From Nannocystis bainbridge (GTDB lineage Bacteria; Myxococcota_A; Polyangia; Nannocystales; Nannocystaceae), in assembly GCF_028368995.1 (NCBI RefSeq), contig NZ_JAQNDL010000003.1, forward strand, positions 1,736,001 through 1,800,000: DNA of 64,000 nucleotides, in the 5' to 3' direction. The notes beneath the pieces were generated by a model, which was not told where the DNA came from, did not search any database, and saw only the letters and a list, made by a program, of their open reading frames with translations. Made by a program: the position numbers and the translations under genes. Positions 47,478-57,083 of this stretch are shown here, one piece after another; positions within the stretch are counted from its first letter, which is position 1; each line of letters opens with the position of its first letter.

Positions 47478-48959
47478 CCCCCTGGCCGACGAGGTCGCCC
47501 ACCAGGGCAGGTACTGCATGAGCTTGGGAGCCGCGGCAGCGTCGCGGGGCACGATGACGCCCGCCTCGACCGCATCCCGCAACAACCGCGAGGCCATCGC
47601 TCGGTTCGGCTCCGAGATGCCGAAGCGCTCCCGTATCGTCGAGTTCGTCACCGGTTCACGCTGCACGTACTTGAGACAGGCATGCCAGTAGCAGGCCCGG
47701 ACGCGCTCTTCTTTGTCCATCTGATTGAAGTCGCGGGGCGCGAACAGCACGACTCGCGTGAACCCGGGGGGCGTCTCGAACAGCGGCGGCGGGAGTTGAT
47801 GCAGCTCGACCTGTGCGACGACCTTGTCGATGCCACTGCCACGCTCCTCACAGATACGAAATCTCCGCATGAGCGACGCCAGCGTCTCGTTGCGAGAAAA
47901 AGGCGGGCTGTCGAGTAACCTCTCGACGGCCACCAACGGCTCGCCCGGATCGGTGATTTCCACGCGGCCGTCGAAGACCTCGACCATCGGCCCCGCCCCG
48001 GTGACCGAAAAATCCTGGTGAATGAGCGCGTTGGCCACCAATTCCCGGACGGCCAGCTCCGGGAACCTCGGGACCTGGTGTCGCAGCGCCTGCCCCACGA
48101 CCTCGGTCGTGGGCAGGATCCCGTTCAAGTAGACCAGCAACCCCTCGAAGCCACTCGCGTAGCCCCTGCCGTCGAGCTGCTCTCGAACTGTCTCGGTGCG
48201 ATCGCGGCCGCGGTACTGGATCACTCGTACCGCCTTGCGGCTCAAGCTGGCGAAGTCCGAGATCCGCTTGGCGAACAGGATCGCTCCCAGATTGGTGATG
48301 TCCCAGGTCTCTGCGTTCGCTACGACGAGTTGGTCGCGCCTGAGCGCGTCGAGGATCGCGCTGCGCCCGTCCGGCAGCGGGAGCTCCAGAAGATCGAAGT
48401 AGGACGGATAGTCGAGCATCTGCAGGACTTCGTCCTCACTGAGGTGTGGGGCGGCGATGCCCTTTTCGAAAGGCACCCTGTCGAACAGGCGCCAGAGCTC
48501 CCGCTCCTTCTCGGGAAAGTCCCCGAGCGGCTTCTTGTAACTCCCGACGCGGATGTACTCCCGACCCGAGAAGCTCACAGGGCGACCCGAAGCGGCGACG
48601 ATCTCCAGCAATACGACCCGTTTCCCGTCGAGCTCGACGGTCGAGAAACTGAATTCGATGCGAGGTTCGAGGAGGCGCAGCAGCCAGCTCTCCAGCGCTT
48701 CGTTGCCCTTACGGGCCTTGTTCGGGTCGAATTGGGTCCCGACGATCGCATGATCATCGTCCTTGATTCCCCATACCAGATACCCCCTGGTCTTGCTTGC
48801 AAGGGCAGCCCCGTTCGCGAGGGCCGAAATATACTCGCCGATCTCTTGCGGCTCGGCGTTGTCTACCTTGAACTCCACCCAAGGGGTCTCCCCCGGCAGC
48901 TTGCACAGTTCCCGCACGAGGCCTTGCAGATACGAGGAACTTCGGCCCGGCGTCGGCAT
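47469..48959 (-). CDS. AlbA_2 (Schlafen-like) and GHKL-ATPase domain regulator
   Basis: 496 residues. The N-terminal domain (about 10-150) is of AlbA_2 type: E-T-P-W-V-E-F-K, IGEYISALANGAAL, GYLVWGIKDDDHAIVGT, FDPNKARKGNEALESWL, GREYIRVGSYKKPL. The middle to C-terminal part (about 195-410) is a GHKL-like ATPase of the HATPase_c_4 kind: VRELVANALIHQDFSVTGAG, RVEITDPGEPL, EERGSGIDKV. A winged-helix-like end follows (TNSTIRERFGISEPNRAMAS, LLRDAVEAGVIVPRD). Such proteins are annotated as putative DNA-binding or transcriptional regulators and often sit in accessory and defence regions. No partner is adjacent. The GC content looks lower than its neighbours, which suggests transfer. Confidence 0.88.
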   Translation of the reverse strand: MPTPGRSSSYLQGLVRELCKLPGETPWVEFKVDNAEPQEIGEYISALANGAALASKTRGYLVWGIKDDDHAIVGTQFDPNKARKGNEALESWLLRLLEPRIEFSFSTVELDGKRVVLLEIVAASGRPVSFSGREYIRVGSYKKPLGDFPEKERELWRLFDRVPFEKGIAAPHLSEDEVLQMLDYPSYFDLLELPLPDGRSAILDALRRDQLVVANAETWDITNLGAILFAKRISDFASLSRKAVRVIQYRGRDRTETVREQLDGRGYASGFEGLLVYLNGILPTTEVVGQALRHQVPRFPELAVRELVANALIHQDFSVTGAGPMVEVFDGRVEITDPGEPLVAVERLLDSPPFSRNETLASLMRRFRICEERGSGIDKVVAQVELHQLPPPLFETPPGFTRVVLFAPRDFNQMDKEERVRACYWHACLKYVQREPVTNSTIRERFGISEPNRAMASRLLRDAVEAGVIVPRDAAAAPKLMQYLPWWATSSARGST

Positions 48960-49052
48960 TCCCCGCTATGATAGCAAAAATCACCGCGCGAGCAGCGGCT
49001 GAGCGTTCCTGGTACCAAGGGATTGGCCACGAGGTCGACAGGGCCTCTCGCG

Positions 49053-49793
49053 TCACTCCGCGTCGGCCGCGACCTCCGCGTCGAGCGCCTGGGCCCACCA
49101 CGCCACGCGCTGCGCCACGTGCTCCTTCGCCACGTTGCCCGCGATCATCTCGAGCTCGAACGTATAGTTGTCGACCTTCCCGCGGATCATGTCACCGAGG
49201 CGATGCCGCGTATTCGTCACCCAGTAGCCCTCCGAGAAGATCCGCAGCTGCTTCGCCGAGAAGCTGCGCGCCCGCCCCAGCGCCCGGCCGAACGGATAAC
49301 GGCGGATCGTCCGCGCCTCGAGGTCGACCACGAACATCGGCCGCCAGTACACCATGAAGAAGCCTGGCAGCCCGATCACCGTCACCGCCAATGCCACCTC
49401 CGCAGCGGAGATCCTCTGGGTGCTCGACTCCCCGCCCCAGACCTCGGTCGATCCGCTCAGGATCACCGCGAACAGCCCGAGCCACAGCAAGAACGCCCCG
49501 AAGCCGGCGATCATCAGCTCCGTCACCGCGCCGAGCTCTCGCGTCCGCGTGATCACGAGCCCCGGCGCGTCCGGCCGCAGCGCCTCGAGACGGAAGATCC
49601 GCACCGCGCTGACCATCAACACGGGCGTGATGATCGCGAACGCCAGCCACCCGGGCCCGTCCATGCGGTAAATTTCGCCGAACAGCAGGACCCTGACGAA
49701 GCCGGCGGCCATCAGCACCGGCATCGCCGCGCGCACCGCATCGCCAAAATGCAGCCCCTTTAAAAATCCACTCGCTCGCGGCACGTTCGGCAT
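49053..49793 (-). CDS. Membrane protein, unknown function
   Basis: 246 residues from an ATG at 49793. Four hydrophobic segments are seen: two in the first 60 residues (AAMPVLMAAGFVRVLLFGEI, GWLAFAIITPVLMVSAVRIF) and two further (ELMIAGFGAFLLWLGLFAVIL, EVALAVTVIGLPGFFMVYW). A cytoplasmic C-terminal domain (about 155-246) begins MFVVDLEARTIRRYPFGRAL and looks like a membrane-bound PH-like or YcxB-like fold. I cannot name a function. It lies downstream of a propeller lipoprotein gene on the same strand, about 130 bases away, and upstream of the AlbA_2-type gene; a shared transcript is possible but not shown. Confidence 0.75.
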   Translation of the reverse strand: MPNVPRASGFLKGLHFGDAVRAAMPVLMAAGFVRVLLFGEIYRMDGPGWLAFAIITPVLMVSAVRIFRLEALRPDAPGLVITRTRELGAVTELMIAGFGAFLLWLGLFAVILSGSTEVWGGESSTQRISAAEVALAVTVIGLPGFFMVYWRPMFVVDLEARTIRRYPFGRALGRARSFSAKQLRIFSEGYWVTNTRHRLGDMIRGKVDNYTFELEMIAGNVAKEHVAQRVAWWAQALDAEVAADAE

Positions 49794-49920
49794 GGTCCCT
49801 CGCGCTCGCCGACAGCGACGAGCGCGACCAGGATACACCGCGCCGCGGCCCGAGGACCGCCCGTGCCGCGACCCCGAACGAGCGCAAATCAGCGCATGCC
49901 CCTCGACGCTGTGGCGCCAC

Positions 49921-51873
49921 TCACTGCGGCACGACGCGCGTGACCAGGCACGATTGCCCGCTGCACTGCAGGACGGCCGCGCGACCGACAGCCGTCGAGA
50001 GGTACCGGAGCGGGCCCGCGACCGGCGATGCCGGCAGCGGCTGGTCGGTGGGCCAGGCGAAGACGCCGTCCTTCCAGGACCACAGCGCGGTGCCATGATC
50101 GCCGGAGCTGTCCACCAGCCCGGGCTCCACGCGGGGCAGCTCCTTGCCAGTCCCGCGCTCGTGGCGGGCGTCGTTGACGACGAGCACGCGGCCGTGCTCG
50201 AGCGCGGCACCCACGTATGTCTGATAGCGGCCGGGGCTCGTGAAGCGGCGGCCGAGGGCGCCCGTCGCCGCGTCGATCTCGACCACGCTGGTGGCCCCCG
50301 TGGGCGAATCACCGTGCTCGAGCCCGCCCGGGGCGACGGCGTACAGGGTCTTGCCGTCGGGCACGACGATCAGAGTACCGAGCGGGCCGAGCTTCGGGAT
50401 CGACGCGCGCCAGTCCTCCTTCATGCTGGCCGCGTCGATCCTCACGACATGGGTCTGGCGGTCGTCGCCGAACGAGCCGGCGTAGACATGCCGGCCGTCG
50501 ACCGAGAGGGTCCAAAAAGCCGCGATGCGGGTGTCGCTGCAGGCGCGCGCGCCGGTGCGGAGGTCGACGCGGCAGAGGCGGTGGTCCTCGATCCCCATGG
50601 CGTTCGCGGCGTCGGGCAGGACCGCGAGCTCGACGAGCGCGGGTCGGTTGGGGAGCGCGGCGACGCGGGTACAATCGCGGGTGTCCCAGATCGTCAAGTG
50701 GCCGGCCGAACTGACCACGGCGCGGTCTCCTCCCGGGGACAGCGCGCTGGCTTCGATCCGGTACAGCCGCCCGGGCGCGACGAGGTCCTCGCCGGTCGAG
50801 GCATCGATGACCCGCACGCCGCTGTCCGCGGAGTGGGCGACGCGCGCGCCGTCGGGCGAGAAGGCGAGCCGGCCGACATAGGGGAGACCCCATTGCGTGA
50901 ACAACGGCCGCCCGCTGGCGACGTCGAGGATCGCTAGACCGTATTCCTGGGTCGGTTGCGATCGCTCGAGCACGAGGCCCAGCCGCTGCGCCGACGGCGA
51001 GAACACGAGGCTGCTGACTCTCGCGCCCGCGGGCGGCTTGAAGCTGGATACCGCTGCGCCGGACGGGGCGGCGACGAGGCGCGTCTGGTCGCCGTCGACG
51101 AATGCGACGAGTCCACCGTCGCGCGAGAGCGCGACCTCACCGAGGTATTCGCCGGTGCGCGCGACGAAGGCGACCTCCTGGCGCGACGCGACATCGAACA
51201 CGTGGATCCCGTCGCCCCGGTATTCGCTGTCGCGCGTGCGGCTCGGCGCGAGCGCGGCCCGCCGACCGTCGCCGCTCACGGCCGCGGTCGCAAGCTCGGT
51301 GCCGGCGCACAGCTCACCCTCCGCGCGGAGGCCGTCGCCGAAGAGGCTCACGCAGGCGCTGCCGCTGCCCTGGAGCTGGATCGCGGAGTGACAGTCGTCG
51401 GCGGGAATGACCTCCCTCGTCGACGGGAGCGGACGCTTGCTCACGGGCTCGCGCCCCGGCATGCGCAGCAGCGCGACCTCGCCGCTGGCCTCGGTCGACA
51501 TGCAGGTGCCCGACGGCGAGACGCCGGAGGTGAGCGCGAGCTCGAATTCCTCGAGCGTGGCGCCCGACAGGGCGTCGGCGACGCGCCAGCGGCCGAGGCC
51601 CTCGAGGTACAGGCGATCGGGCGCCGGAAACAGCACGAGGCCGTAGTTTCGCACCGTGGCGAGCCGGTCGGAGCCGATCCGGCAGGTGAAGCCGGGCGGC
51701 AGGTCCTCCGCGGCGGCGCGAGCGTCCGGAGCGGGCAAGGACTCGAGGACGCGCGACCTGGACTCCTGCGAGACGCCGGCCTCGCCGGCAGGGGCCTCGG
51801 GCGCGCGCTCGGCCGGGGCACAACCGGCCAGGAGGAGGAGGCTCAGGGCCGCAGCGAGACCGGCGTGGAGCAT
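49921..51873 (-). CDS. WD40/PQQ-like beta-propeller lipoprotein
   Basis: About 650 residues from an ATG at 51873 that begins a lipoprotein signal (AAALSLLLLAGCAPAE, Cys near 17). Blades of a seven-bladed type of propeller follow: FDVASRQEVAFVARTGEYLG, VALSRDGGLVAFVDGDQTRL, LAILDVASGRPLFTQWGLPY, RLAFSPDGARVAHSADSGVR, VIDASTGEDLVAPGRLYRIE, ALSPGGDRAVVSSAGHLTIW. The late blades are of quinoprotein type (VSVDGRHVYAGSFGDDRQTH, VEIDAATGALGRRFTSPGRY). Two signal-free upstream starts exist, but this ATG gives the only good lipobox. No enzyme residues are evident. Probably a periplasmic or surface protein binding partner. Confidence 0.85.
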   Translation of the reverse strand: MLHAGLAAALSLLLLAGCAPAERAPEAPAGEAGVSQESRSRVLESLPAPDARAAAEDLPPGFTCRIGSDRLATVRNYGLVLFPAPDRLYLEGLGRWRVADALSGATLEEFELALTSGVSPSGTCMSTEASGEVALLRMPGREPVSKRPLPSTREVIPADDCHSAIQLQGSGSACVSLFGDGLRAEGELCAGTELATAAVSGDGRRAALAPSRTRDSEYRGDGIHVFDVASRQEVAFVARTGEYLGEVALSRDGGLVAFVDGDQTRLVAAPSGAAVSSFKPPAGARVSSLVFSPSAQRLGLVLERSQPTQEYGLAILDVASGRPLFTQWGLPYVGRLAFSPDGARVAHSADSGVRVIDASTGEDLVAPGRLYRIEASALSPGGDRAVVSSAGHLTIWDTRDCTRVAALPNRPALVELAVLPDAANAMGIEDHRLCRVDLRTGARACSDTRIAAFWTLSVDGRHVYAGSFGDDRQTHVVRIDAASMKEDWRASIPKLGPLGTLIVVPDGKTLYAVAPGGLEHGDSPTGATSVVEIDAATGALGRRFTSPGRYQTYVGAALEHGRVLVVNDARHERGTGKELPRVEPGLVDSSGDHGTALWSWKDGVFAWPTDQPLPASPVAGPLRYLSTAVGRAAVLQCSGQSCLVTRVVPQ

Positions 51874-52164
51874 GCGCGCATCCAAGCGCACCGGCCGGCG
51901 AGAGGCAAGCGCCGGCGAGCGAACGCGCGGCGAAATCCGACGAGGAGGCCCCTCGATGCCTCGCACAGTTCCGGGACAGCTCGATGCCTGCATTCCAGGC
52001 AGTCATCGTCGCGGTCCCATCATAGCGCCTTCACTTGCGTGACGTGCAGGCCAGCCCGACACACCGTGGGGATCTCTCTGTCACAGCGAACCCCCACGAC
52101 GCGGCGTCGATGTACGCCGCGGGTCCGCTGGTGAATCGCGGCAGTTCGGGTTATCACCACCCCG

Positions 52165-52881
52165 ATGCAACGACTCTCTCGACTCGCCCTTTGTGCATTC
52201 GCGCTCGAGCTCGCCTGCGGCGAAACGACCGGCTCCACCAGCGGCTCCACCGGCGAATCGACCGACGGCGGCACCACCACCAGCACCGGCACCACCGACG
52301 ACACACCGACCGGCACCAGCACCACGACGACGACCCCAGAGTCCTCGACCGGCACCAGCACCGGCGAGCCGCTCACCACCGGCGGCGAGCCGACCACCCT
52401 CGGCACGACCACCGAAGCGGCCACGACCTCGACCGAGACCACCGGCGACACCGACACCACCGGCCCCCCCGCCGAGCCCCTCACGCGCGCCTGGTGGGTC
52501 GACGGCAACACCCTGCAGCTGCGCATCCTGCAGCAGGACAATCGCGTCGGCCTGTGCCGCGGCCTCATCCTCGAGGCGCTCGCCAGCGGCGGCGTCGACA
52601 CTCCCGCCTACGAGCCCATCGACCAGCCCGCGGAATGGGCCGTGCGCTACGTGTTCGTGCACGACGCCCCCGACGATTGCTTCGACCCCTACACCTGGTA
52701 CGAGAACGAGCCCGCCTCGGCCGCCGCCGCCACCGGCACGATCACCCTTCATGACGCCGACGCCGACGGCCAGCCCGAGACCCTCGATCTCGAAGTCACC
52801 GGCACCTACGCGCCCTCGGCCCCGTGGACCCCCGCCGAGGACCTGCTCGCCGCCGCCGGCGTCGTCGTCGAGATCGGCTGA
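52165..52881 (+). CDS. Lipoprotein with Thr-rich linker, unknown function
   Basis: 238 residues. The signal peptide ends in a lipobox (FALELAC, Cys near 18). Then come about 85 residues of Thr, Ser, Gly, Asp and Glu of the TTTSTGTTDDTPTGTST kind. The C-terminal 135 residues form one domain (LTRAWWVDGNTLQLRILQQD, NRVGLCRGLILEALASGG, WAVRYVFVHDAPDDCFDPY, ITLHDADADGQPETLDLEV). The last phrase, D-A-D-A-D-G-Q-P-E, could be a calcium-binding loop. No family was recognised. It is one of several lipoproteins here with the same linker style. A single gene. Confidence 0.8.
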   Translation: MQRLSRLALCAFALELACGETTGSTSGSTGESTDGGTTTSTGTTDDTPTGTSTTTTTPESSTGTSTGEPLTTGGEPTTLGTTTEAATTSTETTGDTDTTGPPAEPLTRAWWVDGNTLQLRILQQDNRVGLCRGLILEALASGGVDTPAYEPIDQPAEWAVRYVFVHDAPDDCFDPYTWYENEPASAAAATGTITLHDADADGQPETLDLEVTGTYAPSAPWTPAEDLLAAAGVVVEIG

Positions 52882-54151
52882 CCTCGCGCCGCGCTCGCCG
52901 AACCTGCGCCCCCGGAGGCATCGACTCCATGCGACAGACCGCGCTCCGATCGCCGCTCAGGTGGCGTCCGGACCGGGCCACGGGTCGCCGTTTTCGGCCC
53001 GGCGACGACGAACGCGAGGAGTCGGCAGGTCTGCCTCGTCGATTCGCTCCGGGCCGCCATGGATGAATGGCGGTACCGCCTCCAGCTTGAGCGGACCTGC
53101 TGCCGGATCGCTCGAGGACGGTTCTACGCGCCCACCATGCCCCCGAGGATCGCTTGGTGCATTCATGCCCCGAAGATAGCATGCAGCTCGCCGACCGCAC
53201 GACCCCGCGCGCACCGGTCGGCACGAATCCGTAGCGAGACCGGTCACCACGCGAACCCGCCACCGAGACCGCCGCACGACCCGCGCGCCGAGACCGCCTG
53301 CAGGCCACATTCGCTTCGCGCAAGCCTGTAAACCACTTTCGCCTCACGCAAGCCTGTAGGCCACTTTCGCCTCACGCAAGCTCATAGGCCACTTTCGCCT
53401 CACGCAAGCCTGTAAACCACTTTCGCCTCAAGCAAGCCTGTAGGCCACATTCGCTTCGCGCAAGCCTGTAAACCACTGCCGCCTCACGCAAGCTCATAGG
53501 CCACTTTCGCCTCACGCAAGCCTGTAGGCCACTTTCGCCTCGCGCAAGCATGTAGGCCATTTCCGCCAGCACGCAAGCCTGTAGCCGCTGCAGCCCCGAA
53601 CCCGACCGCGTCGTTGCGCAAGCCAGTAGACCGATTCGTCACTGCGCAAACCCGTCGTCGACATCTCCACGAGCCGGCGCCCGCGTCGTGCAGCGATCGC
53701 TCGCACCGTCTGAGTGCGGGCAGAGCCGAACCATTCGGCCGCGACGCCCGCGACCGGCGCGAGAGCGGCCTGCGCCGGTCCAGGTCGAACCGGACTCCGG
53801 CACTCTCGTGGATCTCGCCGCGGCGCCGCATCCTCTGAAAAGTTGTTCCCGCGCGATCGGCCTCCTTTCATCGATCATCGCGCTGGTATGCCAGCATACA
53901 ATCGCGACGCTCGCGCGGCGGAGAAGCCGAGAGACCGGAGGCCGCAGGAGCTCGCGCACGACGAGCCAGACGCCCACGCGCGGGTCACCGGGCGAAGCCG
54001 GCGCTCGCTTACGAAGCGGCGCTCGCCGGCTGCGATCGGCGGAGAGCGACGCGAGGCGCGATCGTTCCGCGGCGGCGACCCGCGCGCCGGCATCGACCGG
54101 TCCGCCTCGTACCCGTTCGCGTGCGCCGGAGCTTGTGGCAACTTCGACCCG
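52882..54151. other. Long non-coding region with a tandem repeat array
   Basis: About 1.27 kb without a convincing gene: all open frames look like shadows. It contains the 28-bp array (53310-53589) with two decayed units after it, up to about 53660. The right part (53700-54150) leads to the sigma factor operon and should hold its promoter; none was recognised. Confidence 0.6.
53310..53589. repeat. 28-bp tandem repeat array, ten units
   Basis: Ten head-to-tail units of exactly 28 bases with core cgcaagcctgtaggccact. Units 1 and 6 are identical, units 2 and 8 are identical, and units 3 and 7 differ only at the first two bases, so blocks of units have been copied. Further decayed units run to about 53660 and a partial one lies before 53310. 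There are no spacers. 28 is not a multiple of three, so a frame cannot be kept, and the array is non-coding. Confidence 0.9.
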
Positions 54152-54856
54152 ATGACTCCCGACTCGACCGCGGATGGAGCTCGTACACCCGCCCATCCCT
54201 GCACCGCGACCTTTGCCGCCTGGATGGCGGGCACGGCCGATGGCGGCGCGATCGCGCTGCACGCCGCGAAGCTCTCGACCCCCGACCTTTCGCCGCAGCT
54301 CACGGCCGTCTATCAGGTCTTCCTTCACACCCAGCGCTTCACGGTCAAGAAGAACCTCGATTCGATGCTGCGCAGTGACCCGACCGGCGTCGACGTGGAA
54401 GATCACCCGTCGATCCGCCGCGACAAGCGGCGCCTGTACGTCCTCCAGCGCGAATTGCAGCGCGCCTGTCTCACAGCCACCCTGCTCAACCTGCCGGTCG
54501 CCCGGCGCGCCGGCTTCATCCTGATCGAGGTGCTCCGGTTCAGCGAGGACGAGGTCGCCCGGATCCTGGGCACCTCCTCCTCCGCCGTGCACACCGCGGT
54601 CGGGCGAGCTCGCCGAGATCTGACCACATACCTCGAATCGAGGTGCGAGCACATGGACCCACGAAACCCGTGCCATTGCGAGACCCGCCTGGGCATCGCC
54701 CTGGAGCGAGGGTTTATCCAATGGCCCGACCGCGACGACCTCCCCGGGGACGAGCCGCTCGTCAGCCGCGCCGTGTGCCTCGACGCCGAACGGCTGTATG
54801 CCAAACTGCCGTCCCCGCTGCCCGCGCCGCGCGGATCGGGGCCGGTATGTCGATGA
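54152..54856 (+). CDS. Sigma-70-like factor with Cys-containing C-terminal extension
   Basis: 234 residues from an ATG at 54152. Region 4 is visible at about 105-150: LLNLPVARRAGFILIEVLRF, SEDEVARILGTSSSAVHTAV, GRARRDLTTYLES. Region 2 is not recognisable in the first 100 residues, which are unusual for a sigma factor. After region 4 comes an extension with CEHMDPRNPCHCETRLGIAL and a late Cys, which may bind metal. It could be a very divergent ECF sigma or a sigma-like DNA-binding protein. Its TGA overlaps the ATG of the kinase gene, so its output is tied to the kinase. It is the first gene of a four-gene cluster. Confidence 0.75.
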   Translation: MTPDSTADGARTPAHPCTATFAAWMAGTADGGAIALHAAKLSTPDLSPQLTAVYQVFLHTQRFTVKKNLDSMLRSDPTGVDVEDHPSIRRDKRRLYVLQRELQRACLTATLLNLPVARRAGFILIEVLRFSEDEVARILGTSSSAVHTAVGRARRDLTTYLESRCEHMDPRNPCHCETRLGIALERGFIQWPDRDDLPGDEPLVSRAVCLDAERLYAKLPSPLPAPRGSGPVCR

Positions 54857-56238
54857 AGCGCCCCCCGGCCGAGGATCTCGCGTTCGGCCGCTTCAAGCTG
54901 GTGCGCCAGCTCGGCATCGGGGCGATGGCGGTGGTCCACCTGGCGCACGACGTGCGCGGGCATCGCGACGTCGCGCTGAAGCGAATGCTCCGCGTCAATG
55001 CCGTCACGGTCGAGCGCTTCAAGCGAGAGTACCGCGCGCTGGCAGGCATCCGGCACCGCGGTGTGCCCGCCATCTTCGACATCGCCGAGTCGGCGCAAGG
55101 CGAGCCCTACTTCACGATGGAGGTCGTCGCGGGGGAGACGCTCGAGTACCACCTCCGCCGCGGACCTGTCGAGCCGGTCCGCGCGCTCACCCTGGCGATC
55201 GAGCTCGGCCGCGTCTTGATGGCGGTGCACGCCGCCGGCGTGGTCCACCGCGACGTGAAGCCCAGCAACGTGATCATCGAGCCGGGTGATCGCGTTCGCC
55301 TGCTCGACTTCGGGATCTGCTGCCTCACCGAGGACTACTATCGGCAGCCGCACCTGCGCGACGTCACGGCGGAGGTCGAGCGCTGGCAGACGCTGGACGT
55401 GCGCGGCCTCGGCAACGAGCAATACGTCGACCCGCAGCTCGCCACGGTCGGGACTTCGCCGCAAAACGACGTGTTCTCGGTCTGCGTCGTCCTCTACGAG
55501 CTCGTCACGGGGCGGCCTCTCTTCGACGCCGACGCCAGGCGCTTCGGCGAGATCGACGCGGCCGAATTTCTCCCCGGGCTGGCGCCGCTGGTCCACGAGC
55601 TGCAACGCGGTGTCTCCGAGCCGTTGTCTCGCCACCGGAGCATGGCGGAGCTGGTGAAGGCGCTCGAAGCGGTGCGCGGGCGGATCGCCGGCTGGCTCAT
55701 TGAGCAGACGCGGCCCGCGCCTCCGACGCGCGCGCGCGCATGGCGAGCACCGGCGCTGTGCCTGGCGCTGGGGTGCCTGGTCGGCGTCACGCTCGAGCGT
55801 CTGGCGTCGCCGCCGCGGCGCGACGATCCTTCGCTCCCCACGGCGGTGCTTCCGCGGCCCGACTCGTCCGTCTTCGACCTCGCAGCACCGCCGGCGAATT
55901 CAGCGTCGTCACAGCCGACGTCTCCTGCGAAGAGCCCACCGAACCCCGGATCCACCACGCAGCGGACCGCGACAGTCGAACCGTCTGCGAAGCCGAAGCG
56001 CCCGGAGTCGTGGGAGGCTCGCATGCGACATGCCGAAGCGCGCGCGCGCCGGTGCCTGACGAAGGCGAACGCGAAGCCGCGACCCCTCGACGTGACCATC
56101 GCCGCCGACAAGCCGCCGAGCGTGTGGGGCGCGACGTCCGAATCACCCGAGGCGCAGTGCATCCGCGAGGCGCTCTCCCATTTCAAGCTGACGGTCGCCC
56201 AGGGTCAGCGACAGCACACCTTCTTCGAGGAAACGTGA
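54847..56238 (+). CDS. Ser/Thr protein kinase, membrane-anchored
   Basis: 463 residues. The ATG at 54847 and the ATG at 54853 (overlapping the previous stop as ATGA) are both possible. Kinase domain about 12-280 with the Gly-rich loop GIGAMAVV (23-30), ATP-binding Lys 45 in VALK, HRDVKPSN (134-141) with catalytic Asp 136, and DFG (154-156). The activation segment is unusual: it runs long and leads to QYVDPQLA instead of APE. One membrane helix lies at about 300-318. The outer C-terminal part is Ser/Pro-rich, then a charged domain with two cysteines. It sits in a Hanks-type kinase and sigma operon, which suggests that it phosphorylates the sigma factor; that is inference. Confidence 0.93.
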   Translation: MSMKRPPAEDLAFGRFKLVRQLGIGAMAVVHLAHDVRGHRDVALKRMLRVNAVTVERFKREYRALAGIRHRGVPAIFDIAESAQGEPYFTMEVVAGETLEYHLRRGPVEPVRALTLAIELGRVLMAVHAAGVVHRDVKPSNVIIEPGDRVRLLDFGICCLTEDYYRQPHLRDVTAEVERWQTLDVRGLGNEQYVDPQLATVGTSPQNDVFSVCVVLYELVTGRPLFDADARRFGEIDAAEFLPGLAPLVHELQRGVSEPLSRHRSMAELVKALEAVRGRIAGWLIEQTRPAPPTRARAWRAPALCLALGCLVGVTLERLASPPRRDDPSLPTAVLPRPDSSVFDLAAPPANSASSQPTSPAKSPPNPGSTTQRTATVEPSAKPKRPESWEARMRHAEARARRCLTKANAKPRPLDVTIAADKPPSVWGATSESPEAQCIREALSHFKLTVAQGQRQHTFFEET

Positions 56239-56240
56239 CC

Positions 56241-57068
56241 ATGCTCGTTCATCTCGTCCTCGCCCTCGCCATGCTCGCGCCGCCACCGTCCAAGGCGGCT
56301 GCCCAAAAGGCCTTCAACGACGGCCAGTGGCAGACCGCGCTCGAGCTGTACCTCGAGATCGCCGAGACTCCCGGCGTGCACCCTCCGCACGCTCTGGTCG
56401 GCGCGCACGACAGCCTCCGCGCGCTCCACGACGCCGCGCCGACCGAGCCACATCTCTGCCGCGCGCTCGAGCTGGCGCGCGAGGTCCTCCGCCGCGACGA
56501 CCTCAGCGACAGCGAACGGGCCTACTGGCGCGAGCTCGAGGCCGACGACGCGGCGCGGGCCGGTGCGACGTGCACTCCCGCCACAGCACCGAGCGAACCC
56601 GTCGAGACCGAGCCGCCGACGCCATCCTCGGACGATGCACCCGACGCTGCGACGCCACCGCCCGCACCGATCCCGGAGGGACCGATCGCAGCGCCGGCCG
56701 TGCAGGGCAGCGAGCCGCGTCGCCCCGCCACGGCGAGGATCGTCACGGGCTCGCTCCTCTCGATCGCCGGCGCGGGCCTCGTCGGCGGCATGCTCGGCGT
56801 CCTCGTCCGGCGAGAGCACGCGGACGAGAAGATCGCCGGGCTCACCACAATCTTGCTCGCCGAGGATCGCCGACCGACCCCGGCCGAGTCCGACGCGATC
56901 GCAGCTGCGCGTGCATCTTATAAGGAGGATCGGACCACCGCCTGCGTGCTCGGGATCCTCGGCGGTGTAAGCCTGCTTACAGGTCTGGCGCTCGCGCTGG
57001 CGCCGGCGCGTCCATCGCCACTCGCGCGACTCCGCGCCGACGCGGCCGGAATCGTGTACTCCTTCTAA
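56241..57068 (+). CDS. Exported TPR-like protein with two C-terminal TM helices
   Basis: About 275 residues from an ATG at 56241, three bases after the kinase stop. A signal peptide or first membrane helix (LVHLVLALAMLAPPPSKAA) is followed by TPR-like helices (AQKAFNDGQWQTALELYLEI, HLCRALELAREVLRRDD). A Pro/Thr-rich linker (about 108-155) leads to two hydrophobic segments (SLLSIAGAGLVGGMLGVLV, CVLGILGGVSLLTGLALALA). The order of short TPR part, linker and two helices is common in myxobacterial genes next to kinases. No enzyme motif is seen. It may sense or transduce a signal with the kinase. Confidence 0.8.
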   Translation: MLVHLVLALAMLAPPPSKAAAQKAFNDGQWQTALELYLEIAETPGVHPPHALVGAHDSLRALHDAAPTEPHLCRALELAREVLRRDDLSDSERAYWRELEADDAARAGATCTPATAPSEPVETEPPTPSSDDAPDAATPPPAPIPEGPIAAPAVQGSEPRRPATARIVTGSLLSIAGAGLVGGMLGVLVRREHADEKIAGLTTILLAEDRRPTPAESDAIAAARASYKEDRTTACVLGILGGVSLLTGLALALAPARPSPLARLRADAAGIVYSF

Positions 57069-57083
57069 AAGAAGAGGTTGCCC

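Noticed and set aside
52882..53300. Arg/Ser-rich open frames on both strands after the linker lipoprotein
   Set aside because: They overlap in many frames, have no start signals and look like random open frames of GC-rich DNA.
53310..53589. CRISPR array
   Set aside because: Units follow each other head to tail without spacers, and no cas gene is present in the window.
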